Positions 1 to 8,933 of a DNA stretch of 64,000 nucleotides are shown here, in pieces. Source of the DNA: Burkholderia catarinensis (lineage in GTDB: Bacteria > Pseudomonadota > Gammaproteobacteria > Burkholderiales > Burkholderiaceae). The notes beneath the pieces are model-generated. The model saw only the letters and a program-made list of their open reading frames with translations. It searched no databases and was not told where the DNA came from. The stretch is from the NCBI RefSeq assembly GCF_001883705.2, contig NZ_MDEQ02000007.1, forward strand, positions 1-64,000, given 5' to 3'. Every line of letters begins with the position of its first letter. The first letter of the stretch is position 1. The translations under genes were made by a program, and so were the position numbers.

Positions 1-1
1 G

Positions 2-634
2 AACAAGGCGGAAGCGGCGCAGAAGGCCGGTCGCTTCAACGACGAGATCGTGCCGGTGTCGATTCCGCAACGCAAGGGCGAGCCGCTGCAGTTCGCGACG
101 GATGAATTCGTGCGTCACGGCGTGACGGCGGAATCGCTGGCGGGGCTGAAGCCGGCGTTCTCCAAGGAAGGCACGGTGACGGCGGCGAATGCGTCGGGTC
201 TGAACGACGGCGCGGCGGCGGTGCTGGTGATGTCGGCGCAGAAGGCGGCGGCGCTGGGCCTGACGCCGCTGGCGCGGATCAAGGCGTACGCGAACGCGGG
301 CGTGGATCCGAGCGTGATGGGGATGGGCCCGGTGCCGGCATCGCGGCGGTGCCTGGAGCGCGCGGGCTGGACGCCGGGCGACCTGGACCTGATGGAGATC
401 AACGAGGCGTTCGCGGCGCAGGCACTGGCGGTGCACAAGCAGATGGGCTGGGACACGTCGAAGGTGAACGTGAACGGCGGTGCGATCGCGATCGGTCACC
501 CGATCGGCGCGTCGGGCTGCCGGATCCTGGTGACGCTGCTGCACGAGATGGCCAAGCGCGATGCGAAGCGCGGGCTGGCGTCGCTGTGCATCGGCGGCGG
601 GATGGGCGTCGCGCTCGCGGTCGAGCGTCCGTGA
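2..634 (+). CDS. phaA: acetyl-CoA acetyltransferase (beta-ketothiolase), 5' truncated
   Basis: This is the C-terminal half of a thiolase; the gene starts before the window, so only about 210 residues are present. The family condenses two acetyl-CoA to acetoacetyl-CoA, the first step of polyhydroxybutyrate synthesis. The catalytic histidine motif GHPIGASG and the second catalytic cysteine in CIGGGMG near the end are both visible, as is NEAFAAQ. The reading frame is open from the first bases of the window. phaB follows 134 bp downstream and phaR after that, which is the usual Burkholderia/Cupriavidus pha order and supports phaA over a fatty-acid oxidation thiolase. Confidence 0.93.
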   Translation, partial: NKAEAAQKAGRFNDEIVPVSIPQRKGEPLQFATDEFVRHGVTAESLAGLKPAFSKEGTVTAANASGLNDGAAAVLVMSAQKAAALGLTPLARIKAYANAGVDPSVMGMGPVPASRRCLERAGWTPGDLDLMEINEAFAAQALAVHKQMGWDTSKVNVNGGAIAIGHPIGASGCRILVTLLHEMAKRDAKRGLASLCIGGGMGVALAVERP

Positions 635-768
635 CCGGCCGTCCGTAACCGGCCGTTAGCGACCAGCGAACCGAATCCGTGCACCGGCCGATTGCGGCTT
701 CGACCGGTGTCACGTGAAGTCAGAGGGGGCTCCGGCAGCTCTCGAAACCAAAAAATGGAGTGAGATTT

Positions 769-1509
769 ATGTCTCAGCGAATTGCGTACGTAACGGGCGG
801 GATGGGCGGCATCGGCACCAGCATCTGCCAGCGCCTGTTGAAAGACGGCTTCAAGGTGGTCGCAGGCTGCGGCCCGAACTCGCCGCGCCGTGTGAAATGG
901 CTCGAGGAGCAGAAGGCGCTCGGGTACGATTTCATCGCGTCGGAAGGCAACGTCGGCGACTGGGACTCGACCAAGGAAGCGTTCGACAAGGTCAAGGCCG
1001 AAGTCGGCGAGATCGACGTGCTGGTCAACAACGCGGGCATCACGCGCGACGTCGTGTTCCGCAAGATGACGCATGAAGACTGGACCGCCGTGATCGACAC
1101 CAACCTGACGAGCCTGTTCAACGTGACGAAGCAGGTGATCGACGGGATGGTCGAGCGTGGCTGGGGCCGGATCATCAACATTTCGTCGGTGAACGGCCAG
1201 AAGGGGCAATTCGGCCAGACCAACTACTCGACCGCGAAGGCCGGCATCCACGGTTTCTCGATGTCGCTCGCACAGGAAGTCGCGACGAAGGGCGTGACGG
1301 TCAACACCGTGTCGCCGGGCTACATCGGCACCGACATGGTGAAGGCGATCCGTCCCGACGTGCTCGAGAAGATCGTTGCGACGATCCCGGTGCGGCGTCT
1401 CGGCGGGCCGGAGGAAATCGGTTCGATCGTCGCGTGGCTCGCGTCGAACGATTCCGGCTTCGCGACGGGCGCCGACTTCTCGCTGAACGGCGGCCTGCAC
1501 ATGGGCTGA
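769..1509 (+). CDS. phaB: acetoacetyl-CoA reductase
   Basis: This short-chain dehydrogenase reduces acetoacetyl-CoA to (R)-3-hydroxybutyryl-CoA with NADPH, the second step of PHB synthesis. The 246-residue length equals that of classical PhaB. The cofactor glycine motif TGGMGGIG lies at residues 8-15, NNAG near residue 86, the catalytic Ser in NISSVNG and the Tyr-Lys pair in YSTAK. I chose ATG 769 because GGAG lies about 9 bases upstream and the protein then begins MSQRIAYVTGG as in the family; an in-frame GTG at 760 would add three residues. A strong hairpin follows the stop codon. Confidence 0.95.
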   Translation: MSQRIAYVTGGMGGIGTSICQRLLKDGFKVVAGCGPNSPRRVKWLEEQKALGYDFIASEGNVGDWDSTKEAFDKVKAEVGEIDVLVNNAGITRDVVFRKMTHEDWTAVIDTNLTSLFNVTKQVIDGMVERGWGRIINISSVNGQKGQFGQTNYSTAKAGIHGFSMSLAQEVATKGVTVNTVSPGYIGTDMVKAIRPDVLEKIVATIPVRRLGGPEEIGSIVAWLASNDSGFATGADFSLNGGLHMG

Positions 1510-1516
1510 GCGTCCG

Positions 1517-1555
1517 GGTTGCGCGGGCCGGGTGGCCGCGCAACCGGATGTTTTC
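1517..1555 (+). terminator. candidate terminator between phaB and phaR
   Basis: GGTTGCGCGGGCC (1517-1529) pairs with GGCCGCGCAACC (1534-1545) with one bulged G and a 4-base loop. A short T run follows at 1550-1553. It starts 8 bp after the phaB stop, so it may end phaAB transcription before phaR. The T run is short, so function is inferred. Confidence 0.5.
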
Positions 1556-1628
1556 CGAAGGCCCCCGCCTCCCGGATTCGGGCGGCGGGGATTCGTCACT
1601 TGCGCTACGCTGCACTCAAAGGCGTTAC

Positions 1629-2195
1629 ATGACTACTACAAAGAAGACGGCCGAACGGCTCATCAAGAAGTATCCGAACCGCCGGCTCTACGATACAGAG
1701 ACAAGCACGTACATTACGCTCACCGACGTGAAGCAACTCGTGCTGGAGCAAGAGGACTTCAAGGTCGTCGATGCGAAATCCAACGAAGACCTGACGCGCA
1801 GCATCCTCCTGCAGATCATCCTCGAGGAGGAAAGCGGTGGCGTGCCGATGTTCTCGTCGTCGATGCTGTCGCAGATCATCCGTTTCTACGGTCATGCGAT
1901 GCAGGGCATGATGGGCACGTACCTGGAAAAGAACATCCAGGCGTTCATCGACATCCAGAACAAGCTCACGGATCAGTCGAAGAACATGTACGACACCAAT
2001 GCGATGAATCCGGAAGTCTGGTCGCAGTTCATGAACATGCAGGCGCCGATGATGCAGGGGATGATGACCAGCTACATCGAGCAGTCGAAGAACATGTTCG
2101 TGCAGATGCAGGAGCAGATGCAGAACCAGGCGAAGTCGATGTTCAGCACGTTCCCGTTCAAGCAGCCGGGCGAGTCGGAGCCGGAGAAGAAGTAG
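1629..2195 (+). CDS. phaR: polyhydroxyalkanoate synthesis regulator PhaR
   Basis: PhaR binds both DNA and PHB and represses phasin and PHA genes until granules form. The 188-residue protein has the conserved PhaR DNA-binding N-terminus (IKKYPNRRLYDTETSTYI, about residues 11-28) followed by the PHB accumulation domain. The C-terminal half is rich in Met, Gln and Asn (repeated MQxPMMQGMM-like segments), which fits granule binding. ATG 1629 places the conserved domain at the N-terminus; the frame is open further upstream but that stretch has no family character. Position directly after phaB agrees with the call. Confidence 0.93.
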   Translation: MTTTKKTAERLIKKYPNRRLYDTETSTYITLTDVKQLVLEQEDFKVVDAKSNEDLTRSILLQIILEEESGGVPMFSSSMLSQIIRFYGHAMQGMMGTYLEKNIQAFIDIQNKLTDQSKNMYDTNAMNPEVWSQFMNMQAPMMQGMMTSYIEQSKNMFVQMQEQMQNQAKSMFSTFPFKQPGESEPEKK

Positions 2196-2606
2196 CGATT
2201 TCGCGGCAGGCCGGCCGCGGCGGTGCAAGCCGTCGGGTGTCGGTGCCGCGAAGCAAGGCGGTGCGGGTCGGCCGATCGTGTATTCGGGCACGACGATGCG
2301 CGCCCACCGCGTGCCGGAAGATGTCGCCGACGGTCGTTCATGATCGTCGGCACCGAATGCTCGCGCCGGGTATGGGCGGGCATGACCGTTGTCCAGTCGA
2401 TCGAGATCCACTCACATACGAATGAAAGCCCGGACGCGCCGCGCCTGCCGGTGTGCGTTTGTGTCGGCGCGTGGGTTTGCCCGTCGTACCATAAGCGGCG
2501 CTGCGCGGTGAAATGCCGTATCCGTTCCCGGGCGGGACCGGATGTGATGTGCGATGCCGCGTCGATGCGGTGCGGTCCAGAAAAAACAAATTGACTGAGA
2601 GAGAGC
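2196..2606. other. intergenic region without recognisable gene
   Basis: These 411 bp separate phaR from the next gene. I see open frames on both strands but none with a protein-like composition or a family match, and no clear terminator. The last 40 bp are A-rich (AAAAAACAAATTGACTGAG) and probably carry the promoter of the downstream gene. Confidence 0.5.
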
Positions 2607-3449
2607 ATGCGAGGGATTCGAACGGCATCGACCGGCAGGCTGGCCGGACTTGCTTCGATGTTCATGATGGGCGTCGGCATGGCCATACCGGGCTTTGCGA
2701 TGGACTGCGCGAAGGCCGTACAACCGATCGAGAAGCGCATCTGCGCGAGCCCCGCGCTGCGCGCGGCCGATGCACGGATGAATTCGGCCTATGCGGGTGC
2801 GCTGAAGGCTGCGCCGGACGCTGCCATCCGCGACATGCTGGTGCGTAGCCAGCGCCGCTGGATCGGTGCGCGCAACAAGCGTCTCGACACCGATTACGAT
2901 GGCCGTCCGCTGGCCGTCGACGAAGTGCGCAAGGCCATCGATCGGCGCACTGCCGTGCTGGCCGATCGGTCGGGTGAAGCGCTGATCGCGCGAGCGCTGG
3001 CCGAGCGCCAATGGCTCGAGAAATACACCGGCGGCCCGTTGACCGGCTTCGATGCAAACTGCGATTTCATTCCCGACGATGCGAGCGGCAAGCACGTTTC
3101 CTATGCGTGTTTCGGCGCGATCCATGTGCAGCATCATGCGCGTGTGTGCAGCCAGAGCGAGGACTGGGCGACCGGCGCGGTTTATCAGTACCGCTCGGTG
3201 AGTGCGGCCGATGACGGGAAGGTGCATCCGGTGGCGTTCTGCGAAGCGCAAGGGACGCATGCGTGTGACAGCGGCAGCGCGCAGGCGGGATGGGTGCGCG
3301 CCGCGGCGTCCGGCGGCGAGAACCGCACGCCTGCGCCGGCGGCCGGCCTGCCGCAACTCGATGCGGAATTGTGGCCGCTCGGCGATGGCAATGATGCAGC
3401 GTGGTTCGATCGGTGCCTGAAGGCGCCGGTGTTTCCGGACGTGCGGTGA
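2607..3449 (+). CDS. exported LprI-like protein (PF07007-type N-terminus)
   Basis: This is a 280-residue secreted protein of unknown exact role. Residues 1-30 form a Sec signal peptide (RIRTAS-type basic start, hydrophobic core, cleavage after PGFA). The mature N-terminus has the spaced Cys, Glu and Asp pattern of the LprI/DUF1311 family (DCAKAVQPIEKRIC, then two helices with AxDARMNxAY and SQRRWIGARN). That family includes inhibitors of host lysozyme, but many members are untested. The C-terminal part (about residues 130-280) carries further cysteines and matches nothing I recognise. It is a single gene with no operon partner. Confidence 0.7.
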   Translation: MRGIRTASTGRLAGLASMFMMGVGMAIPGFAMDCAKAVQPIEKRICASPALRAADARMNSAYAGALKAAPDAAIRDMLVRSQRRWIGARNKRLDTDYDGRPLAVDEVRKAIDRRTAVLADRSGEALIARALAERQWLEKYTGGPLTGFDANCDFIPDDASGKHVSYACFGAIHVQHHARVCSQSEDWATGAVYQYRSVSAADDGKVHPVAFCEAQGTHACDSGSAQAGWVRAAASGGENRTPAPAAGLPQLDAELWPLGDGNDAAWFDRCLKAPVFPDVR

Positions 3450-3507
3450 CGCGTTGAGGTCGGCGACAACGGCGATCCGGCGGCGTGACGGCGCGAGAAG
3501 GCATCAG

Positions 3508-3675
3508 AGCGTCGTCGTCGACAGCTTCACGCTTGGCTAGGTGCCGATCGTGCTTGGAAAGGGGATTCCGCGGTTCGATAATGACCTGCCGCAAACGCCA
3601 CTGCGGCTCGACGATACGAGGCGGTTACCGGGCGGGCTGATGCAGGCCATGTATGTGCCCGTCAGGCGGGATTGA
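3508..3675 (+). pseudogene. C-terminal remnant of a dihydrofolate reductase-family (RibD C-like) protein
   Basis: In one frame this stretch reads VVVDSFTLG, an in-frame TAG at 3538-3540, then VPIVLGKGIPRFDNDLPQ, then an LRLDDTRRLPGGLMQAMYVPV-like ending and TGA at 3673. That is the typical C-terminus of the RibD C-terminal/DHFR-like family (DE-[YF]-x-L-x-x-x-P-x-x-LGxGxxLF). The N-terminal two thirds, including the cofactor site, are missing and a nonsense codon interrupts the remainder, so it is a decayed gene fragment. It accounts for most of the 311-bp gap here. Confidence 0.7.
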
Positions 3676-3760
3676 CGCGCGTTGCGGCGCGACGCACGCA
3701 GCGCCGGGGCCGGCGCTGCATGATCGTCGGTTCGGACTGGTGAGACGCGTTTCGCGTCGC

Positions 3761-4015
3761 TCAGTGCGCCGGATCGAAATCCTGATCGCCGTCCGGCGGA
3801 GGAAGGTCGAGCACGAGCTTGACGGCACTGTAGTTCGCCCTGAGCGAAAACACGCGGCCGATCACGAAAAAGGTCTGCCGCGAATTTTCGAGCTCGACGA
3901 AGTCGCCCGGTTGCGGCACGTGTGCGCCCTGGTCGTACGAGAAGCTGGTGCTGGTTTGTTCGCCGATGGCTTCAGCGGCGTGTTCGGTGAATTCGATCGT
4001 GATGTGGGTAGTCAT
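3761..4015 (-). CDS. small conserved hypothetical protein
   Basis: This is an 84-residue acidic protein starting MTTHITIEFTEHAAEAIG and ending DLPPPDGDQDFDPAH. It has no signal peptide or membrane segment. The central part (QPGDFVELENSRQTFFVIGRVFSLR) looks like a small beta-barrel fold, but I do not recognise the family. The frame stays open upstream to 4471, but the Met at 4015 is where protein-like sequence begins, so the longer version is unlikely. No function is proposed. Confidence 0.7.
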   Translation of the reverse strand: MTTHITIEFTEHAAEAIGEQTSTSFSYDQGAHVPQPGDFVELENSRQTFFVIGRVFSLRANYSAVKLVLDLPPPDGDQDFDPAH

Positions 4016-4554
4016 GCGAGCCCCGTTGGGTCGATTGGAGAGAACGGATGCTCCAATTTTCGCATAGTGGCTGTTCGCATCTGTGACGATTCTTATGCGA
4101 CGCGTTTTACGGGTGGCGCGTCGAGGCGCTTCTGAAATTCGGATGTGCGTGACGGGGCTCTGCCTCTCGGTGGCGGTTGCGCCTTTCAGGGAGATGGTTC
4201 GAGTCGTCCATCCTTTTGCCTCTCCCCGATATTCCTTTCCCGACAGTGCGGCTGCGCCCGGAAAGAAGATCTCGCCGATCGCGACCGCGGCCGGAATGAC
4301 GACAGTTGCGGCTGCACGGCGACTCAGGCATGTGTTATTGCCGAAGATGCGCACATCTTGCATCGACCCCGGTCGCCGGGATTCTATCAACATGTGGCCC
4401 GATAGGGACGGATCAAGTTCCCGATCGCGATCACTCCCTGCCGGGCAGCGCACCCAAGCATGGCGGCCCATGCAGCCGCCGACCGTTCATTTTGGCTCGC
4501 CGCCCCTAAATCGCTGTAAACTCACGCTTTTGCTGCCACGCCCCCACATTCCAG
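4016..4554. other. intergenic region without recognisable gene
   Basis: These 539 bp lie between two divergently transcribed genes. Several frames are open by GC bias but none reads like a protein. It should hold the promoter of the small gene at 3761-4015 (AT-rich CCAATTTTCGCATAGTG near 4051-4069) and that of rimO (TGTAAACTC near 4514). No repeat or RNA gene stands out. Confidence 0.5.
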
Positions 4555-5916
4555 ATGTCCCAATCCCCCAAAGTAGGGTTCGTATCCCTCGGGTGCCCGA
4601 AAGCGCTCGTCGACTCCGAACAAATCATCACTCAGCTGCGTGCCGAAGGTTATGAAATCTCCGGCACCTACGATGGCGCCGACCTCGTCGTCGTGAACAC
4701 CTGCGGCTTCATCGACGAAGCCGTGCAGGAAAGCCTCGACGCGATCGGCGAAGCGCTGACCGAGAACGGCAAGGTGATCGTCACCGGCTGCCTGGGTGCA
4801 AAGTCGAGCGCCAGCGGCTCGAACCTGATCGAGGAAGTCCATCCGAAGGTGCTCGCCGTCACCGGCCCGCACGCGGTGGGCGAAGTGATGCAGGCCGTGC
4901 ATTCGCACCTGCCGAAGCCGCACGACCCGTTCGTCGACCTCGTGCCCGCGGCCGGCATCAAGCTCACGCCGCGTCACTACGCATACCTGAAGATTTCCGA
5001 AGGCTGCAACCACCGCTGCACGTTCTGCATCATCCCGTCGATGCGCGGCGATCTCGTGTCGCGCCCGGTCGCCGAAGTGATGCTGGAAGCCGAGAATCTG
5101 TTCAAGTCCGGCGTGAAGGAACTGCTCGTGATCTCGCAGGACACGAGCGCGTACGGCGTCGACGTGAAGTACCGCACGGGCTTCTGGAACGGCAAGCCGA
5201 TCAAGACGCGCATGACCGACCTGGTCGCCGCGCTCGGCGAACTCGCCGCGCAGTACGGCGCGTGGGTGCGCCTGCACTACGTGTATCCGTATCCGAGCGT
5301 CGACGAAGTCATTCCGCTGATGGCCGAAGGTCCGTTCAAGGGCCACGTGCTGCCGTATCTCGACGTGCCGTTCCAGCACGCGCACCCCGAAGTGCTGAAG
5401 CGCATGAAGCGTCCGGCGAATGCCGAGAAGGTGCTCGAGCGCGTGCAGAAGTGGCGCGAGATCTGCCCGGACCTGACGATCCGCAGCACGTTCATCGCGG
5501 GCTTCCCCGGCGAGACGGAGGAGCAGTTCGAAACGCTGCTTGACTTCATCCGCGAGGCGGAGCTCGATCGCGTCGGCTGCTTCGCCTATTCGCCGGTCGA
5601 AGGCGCGACTGCAAACGAACTCGACGGCGCGCTGCCGGACGGCGTCCGCGAGGAGCGTCGCGCGCGCTTCATGGAAGTCGCCGAGGAGGTGTCGGCGAAC
5701 CGCATGCAGCGCAAGGTCGGCAAGACCCTCAAGGTGCTGATCGACGAAGTCAGCGCAGAAGGCGGCATCGGCCGCACGGCGGCGGATGCGCCGGAGATCG
5801 ACGGCGTCGTCTATGTCGAGCCGGCGACGAAGGCGTCGAAGCGCTACAAGGTCGGCGATTTCGTGTCCGTGACGATCACGGGCGCCGACGGCCACGATCT
5901 GTGGGGCGAGGTGTAA
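4555..5916 (+). CDS. rimO: ribosomal protein S12 methylthiotransferase RimO
   Basis: This radical SAM enzyme methylthiolates a conserved Asp of ribosomal protein S12. The 453-residue protein has the three-part MTTase layout: an N-terminal UPF0004 domain with cluster cysteines in SLGCPK (C14), NTCGF and TGCLG; a radical SAM core with CNHRCTFC (CxxxCxxC); and a C-terminal TRAM domain ending in [20 protein letters not shown] is characteristic of RimO rather than MiaB. ATG 4555 gives the expected start [15 protein letters not shown] sugar kinase gene begins 3 bp after the stop. Confidence 0.95.
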   Translation: MSQSPKVGFVSLGCPKALVDSEQIITQLRAEGYEISGTYDGADLVVVNTCGFIDEAVQESLDAIGEALTENGKVIVTGCLGAKSSASGSNLIEEVHPKVLAVTGPHAVGEVMQAVHSHLPKPHDPFVDLVPAAGIKLTPRHYAYLKISEGCNHRCTFCIIPSMRGDLVSRPVAEVMLEAENLFKSGVKELLVISQDTSAYGVDVKYRTGFWNGKPIKTRMTDLVAALGELAAQYGAWVRLHYVYPYPSVDEVIPLMAEGPFKGHVLPYLDVPFQHAHPEVLKRMKRPANAEKVLERVQKWREICPDLTIRSTFIAGFPGETEEQFETLLDFIREAELDRVGCFAYSPVEGATANELDGALPDGVREERRARFMEVAEEVSANRMQRKVGKTLKVLIDEVSAEGGIGRTAADAPEIDGVVYVEPATKASKRYKVGDFVSVTITGADGHDLWGEV

Positions 5917-5919
5917 GCG

Positions 5920-6846
5920 ATGGCCGCCGCATTTCCCGAGATCCTCGCGCTCGGCGAGGCGATGATCGAATTCAACCAGTCGCAGCCCGGCCGGCCTGAA
6001 TTCCTGCAGGGCTTCGGCGGCGACACGTCGAACTTCTGTATCGCCGCGGCGCGCCAGGGCGCGTCGACGGGCTTCGTGTCGGCGATCGGCGACGATCCGT
6101 TCGGCCGCCTGCTGGCCGACATGTGGCGCGCGGAACGCGTCGACACGACGTACGTGCGGATCGACCGCACGGCGCCGACCGGCGTGTATTTCGTCACACA
6201 CGGCGCCGACGGCCACCAGTTCGACTATCTGCGCGCGGGTTCCGCGGCGAGCCGCTATGCGGCGGGCGACCTGCCGCTCGACGCGCTGGCGGCCGCGAAG
6301 GCCGTGCACCTGTCGGGCATCAGCCTCGCGATCAGCACGGCCGCGTGCGACGCCGCGTTCACGGCGATCGACCACGCACGCCGCCACGGCGCGCAGGTCA
6401 GCTTCGACACGAACCTGCGACTGAAGCTGTGGCCGCTGCCGCGCGCCCGCGCGGTGATGCGCGAGGCGCTGTGCCAGACGGACATCTGCCTGCCCAGCTG
6501 GGACGACGTCACGGCGCTCACGGGCGCGAACGACCGCGACGCGATCGTCGATGCGATGCTCGAACACGGGCCGCAGGTCGTCGCGCTGAAGCTCGGCAAG
6601 GAAGGCGCGTATGTGGCGACGCCGAACGAGCGGCGCATCGTGCCGGGCTTCGCGGTCGAGGCCCTTGACGCGACGGGCGCGGGCGACTGCTTCGGCGGCG
6701 CCTTCGTCGCGCGGATCGTCGCGGGCGACGATCCGTTCACGGCGGCGCGTTATGCGAACGCGGCGGCGGCGCTGTCGACGACCGGTTACGGTGCGGTCGC
6801 GCCGATTCCGCACCGCGCTGCGGTGGAGCGCCTGATGCAGGGCTGA
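5920..6846 (+). CDS. kdgK: PfkB-family sugar kinase, probably 2-dehydro-3-deoxygluconate kinase
   Basis: This 308-residue ribokinase-fold enzyme probably phosphorylates 2-keto-3-deoxygluconate to KDPG for the Entner-Doudoroff route. The N-terminal GEAMIEF, the substrate-side GGDTSNFCIAAARQG, and the C-terminal PfkB signature DATGAGDCFGGAF with its catalytic Asp are all present. The sequence resembles KdgK, but substrate assignment within PfkB kinases is weak from sequence. It starts 3 bp after rimO, so the two are probably co-transcribed. A second KdgK-like kinase lies at 59282, where context points to 2-ketogluconate. Confidence 0.8.
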   Translation: MAAAFPEILALGEAMIEFNQSQPGRPEFLQGFGGDTSNFCIAAARQGASTGFVSAIGDDPFGRLLADMWRAERVDTTYVRIDRTAPTGVYFVTHGADGHQFDYLRAGSAASRYAAGDLPLDALAAAKAVHLSGISLAISTAACDAAFTAIDHARRHGAQVSFDTNLRLKLWPLPRARAVMREALCQTDICLPSWDDVTALTGANDRDAIVDAMLEHGPQVVALKLGKEGAYVATPNERRIVPGFAVEALDATGAGDCFGGAFVARIVAGDDPFTAARYANAAAALSTTGYGAVAPIPHRAAVERLMQG

Positions 6847-6893
6847 CGCGGAACACGCGCGCCGGCCACGGCCCCGCACGAACGATTCATTCG

Positions 6894-6983
6894 ATGAGAA
6901 GGATGAGGCGGCAACGCGGCGGCCGTTACGCGCTCGTGACGATGTGCATCGGCGGCGGGCAGGGCATCGCCGCGATTTTCTAG
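6894..6983 (+). pseudogene. C-terminal tail of a decayed thiolase gene
   Basis: A short frame here ends GGRYALVTMCIGGGQGIAAIF and then TAG. That is the standard C-terminus of acetyl-CoA acyltransferases, including the catalytic Cys motif CIGGGQG (compare CIGGGMG in the phaA gene at the start of the window). Nothing upstream resembles the remaining roughly 370 residues, which should overlap the kinase gene. It is a relic fragment of about 25 codons between the kinase and the next gene. Confidence 0.7.
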
Positions 6984-7010
6984 CGAATCTGAAGCAAGGA
7001 GCAACACAAG

Positions 7011-7553
7011 GTGGGTCGATATTCGGAATGGCAACGGGCGCTCGTCGTCGCAGGCGCGCTGGCGGCAGGCTTCGCGATGCCGCGCGTGGTCGCGGCACAG
7101 GCCGTCGCGCCGGGCGTGCAGCAGGATGAACCGGCACCGGCGCGGCCGCTGCGGCCGAATCCCGAGTTCGCCCGCCTGCCGCGCTACGAAGGCACGCTCG
7201 GGGACCGGCCGATCGTCGTGCATCTCGGCCCGAAGACGGACGAGGAAGGCGTGCACGGCGAATACCAGTTCGCCGATACGGGCGAGGTCGTCCTGCTCGC
7301 GGGCGATCGCGATGGCGATAAGCTTGAAATCGAGGAATCGAACGACGGCACGAACATCACGGGCGTCTGGGTCGGCCGCTTCGACGGCACGGGCGACCTG
7401 AAGGCCGACCGGATGAACTCGGACGAATCGGACCCGCAGCCCGTCGTGCTGCGTCTGGCGCCGGGCAAGCGCGCGGCGCTGCAGGTGCGCGACGGCCGCG
7501 TGCAGGAAATCGAGACGGTGGGCGGCGTCGTCAATCTGCGCACCGACGACTGA
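7011..7553 (+). CDS. exported hypothetical protein
   Basis: This is a 180-residue protein with a signal peptide at residues 1-30 (VVAGALAAGFAMPRVVAAQA, likely cut after AAQA). The mature part is acidic and begins with a Pro-rich stretch, then LPRYEGTLGDRPIVVHLGPK and a repeated acidic beta pattern (GEVVLLAGDRDGDKLEIEESNDG). I do not recognise the family. The start is a GTG with AAGGAG 9 bases upstream. It stands alone between the thiolase relic and metC. Confidence 0.75.
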   Translation: MGRYSEWQRALVVAGALAAGFAMPRVVAAQAVAPGVQQDEPAPARPLRPNPEFARLPRYEGTLGDRPIVVHLGPKTDEEGVHGEYQFADTGEVVLLAGDRDGDKLEIEESNDGTNITGVWVGRFDGTGDLKADRMNSDESDPQPVVLRLAPGKRAALQVRDGRVQEIETVGGVVNLRTDD

Positions 7554-7664
7554 GCGCGCTGGCTCGGTGTGCGCGGCGCGCATTGTACCGGGCCAACCTC
7601 GCCGATTTTGGCTAATCTAGCGACACATTCCGCAACCGAACGGCTCCGTGCCCGGCTCCCTGTC

Positions 7665-8846
7665 ATGACTGCATCCACTCCCAAGCGCGCGCTGCAAACC
7701 CGCATCGTTCAACCCGACGACGTCATTCCGGAAGGCTTCCGTTCGTTCGTGCCGCCGGTCGCGCGCGCGTCGACGGTCGTGTTCCCCGATCTCGCGACGA
7801 TGCGCTCGCTCGTCTGGCACAACGACAACCAGTGGCGCTACGGGCTGCATGCGACGCCGACGTCGCTCGCGCTCGCGCAGCGGCTCGCCGAGATCGAGGG
7901 CGGCACGCATGCGCTGCTGCAGCCGTCGGGCCTCGCGGCGATCATGAACGTCTACTTCGGGATCGTGAAAGCGGGCGACGACGTGTTGATTCCGCACAAC
8001 GTGTACGGGCCGAACGCCGATTTCGGCAGCTGGCTCGCGAAGGATTTCGGCATCGCCGTGCGCTTCTACGATCCGCTGATCGGCGCCGGCATCGCCGACC
8101 TGATCCAGCCGAACACGCGGCTGATCTGGATCGAGGCGCCCGGCTCGGTGACGATGGAGGTACCCGACGTGCAGGCGATCACGGCGGCCGCGAAGGCGCG
8201 CGGCATCGTCACCGCGATCGACAACACCTTTTCGGCCGGGCTCGCGTTCAAGCCGTTCGAACACGGCGTCGACATCTCGGTGCAGGCGCTGACCAAATAC
8301 CAGTCGGGCGGCAGCGATGTGCTGATGGGCGCGACGATCACGGCCGACGCGGAATTGCACGCGAAGCTGAAGCTCGCGCGGATGCGCTGCGGAATCGGCG
8401 TGTCGGTCGACGATTGCTCGCTCGTGCTGCGCAGCCTGCCGAGCATGCAGGTGCGCTTCGACGCGCACAGCAAGAGCGCACTCGCGCTCGCGCAATGGCT
8501 GAAGGCGCGGCCGGAGATCGCATCGGTGCTGCACCCGCAGATCGCCGACTGCCCGGGGCATGCGTCGTTCATGCGCGACTTCACGGGCGCGGGCGGGCTG
8601 TTCTCGGTGGTGTTCGACGAGCGCTACAGCGCGGAGCAGGTCGATCGCTTCGTCGAATCGCTGGAACTGTTCGCGATCGGCTGGAGCTGGGGCGGCGCGT
8701 GCAGCCTCGCGATGCCTTACGACGTCGCATCGATGCGTCCGGACTGGCCGCATCGCGGCACGCTGGTGCGTTTCTATGTCGGTCTGGAAGACGAAGGCGA
8801 CCTGCGTGCGGACATCGAGCGCGCGATGCAGGCCGCACTCGGCTGA
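7665..8846 (+). CDS. metC: cystathionine beta-lyase (PLP-dependent trans-sulfuration enzyme)
   Basis: This enzyme cleaves cystathionine to homocysteine, ammonia and pyruvate in methionine synthesis. The 393-residue protein belongs to the Cys/Met metabolism PLP family. The PLP lysine lies in QALTKYQSGGSDVLMG, with the phosphate-binding segment LLQPSGLAAI and IDNTFSAGLAFKP upstream of it. YGLHATPTS near the N-terminus fits MetC better than MetB. ATG 7665 gives MTASTPKRALQTRIV; the frame is open to 7569, but that part lies in promoter sequence. A strong bidirectional terminator separates it from convergent serB. Confidence 0.88.
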   Translation: MTASTPKRALQTRIVQPDDVIPEGFRSFVPPVARASTVVFPDLATMRSLVWHNDNQWRYGLHATPTSLALAQRLAEIEGGTHALLQPSGLAAIMNVYFGIVKAGDDVLIPHNVYGPNADFGSWLAKDFGIAVRFYDPLIGAGIADLIQPNTRLIWIEAPGSVTMEVPDVQAITAAAKARGIVTAIDNTFSAGLAFKPFEHGVDISVQALTKYQSGGSDVLMGATITADAELHAKLKLARMRCGIGVSVDDCSLVLRSLPSMQVRFDAHSKSALALAQWLKARPEIASVLHPQIADCPGHASFMRDFTGAGGLFSVVFDERYSAEQVDRFVESLELFAIGWSWGGACSLAMPYDVASMRPDWPHRGTLVRFYVGLEDEGDLRADIERAMQAALG

Positions 8847-8877
8847 TCGCAGGCCGATAACGTCCATTGGAAAAACG

Positions 8878-8914
8878 AAACGCCGGCGCGATGCAATATC
8901 GCGCCGGCGTTTTT
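8878..8914. terminator. bidirectional terminator between metC and serB
   Basis: CGCCGGCGCGAT (8881-8892) and ATCGCGCCGGCG (8898-8909) form a perfect 12-bp stem with a 5-base loop. It is flanked by AAA on the left and TTTTT (8910-8914) on the right. It lies between two convergent genes and can serve both. Confidence 0.88.
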
Positions 8915-8933
8915 CATTTGAGGTGCCGCGGGA

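Noticed and set aside
2223-2594. Small plus-strand frame with several cysteines in the phaR downstream gap
   Set aside because: There is no ribosome-binding site, no family pattern, and the composition is irregular.
3761-4471. 236-residue form of the small minus-strand gene
   Set aside because: Sequence before Met at 4015 is Arg-rich and not protein-like, and the short form has a natural start.
4522-7137. 871-codon minus-strand open frame opposite rimO and the sugar kinase
   Set aside because: Its composition (mostly Arg, Ala, Asp, Val) mirrors the real genes on the other strand and shows no domain.
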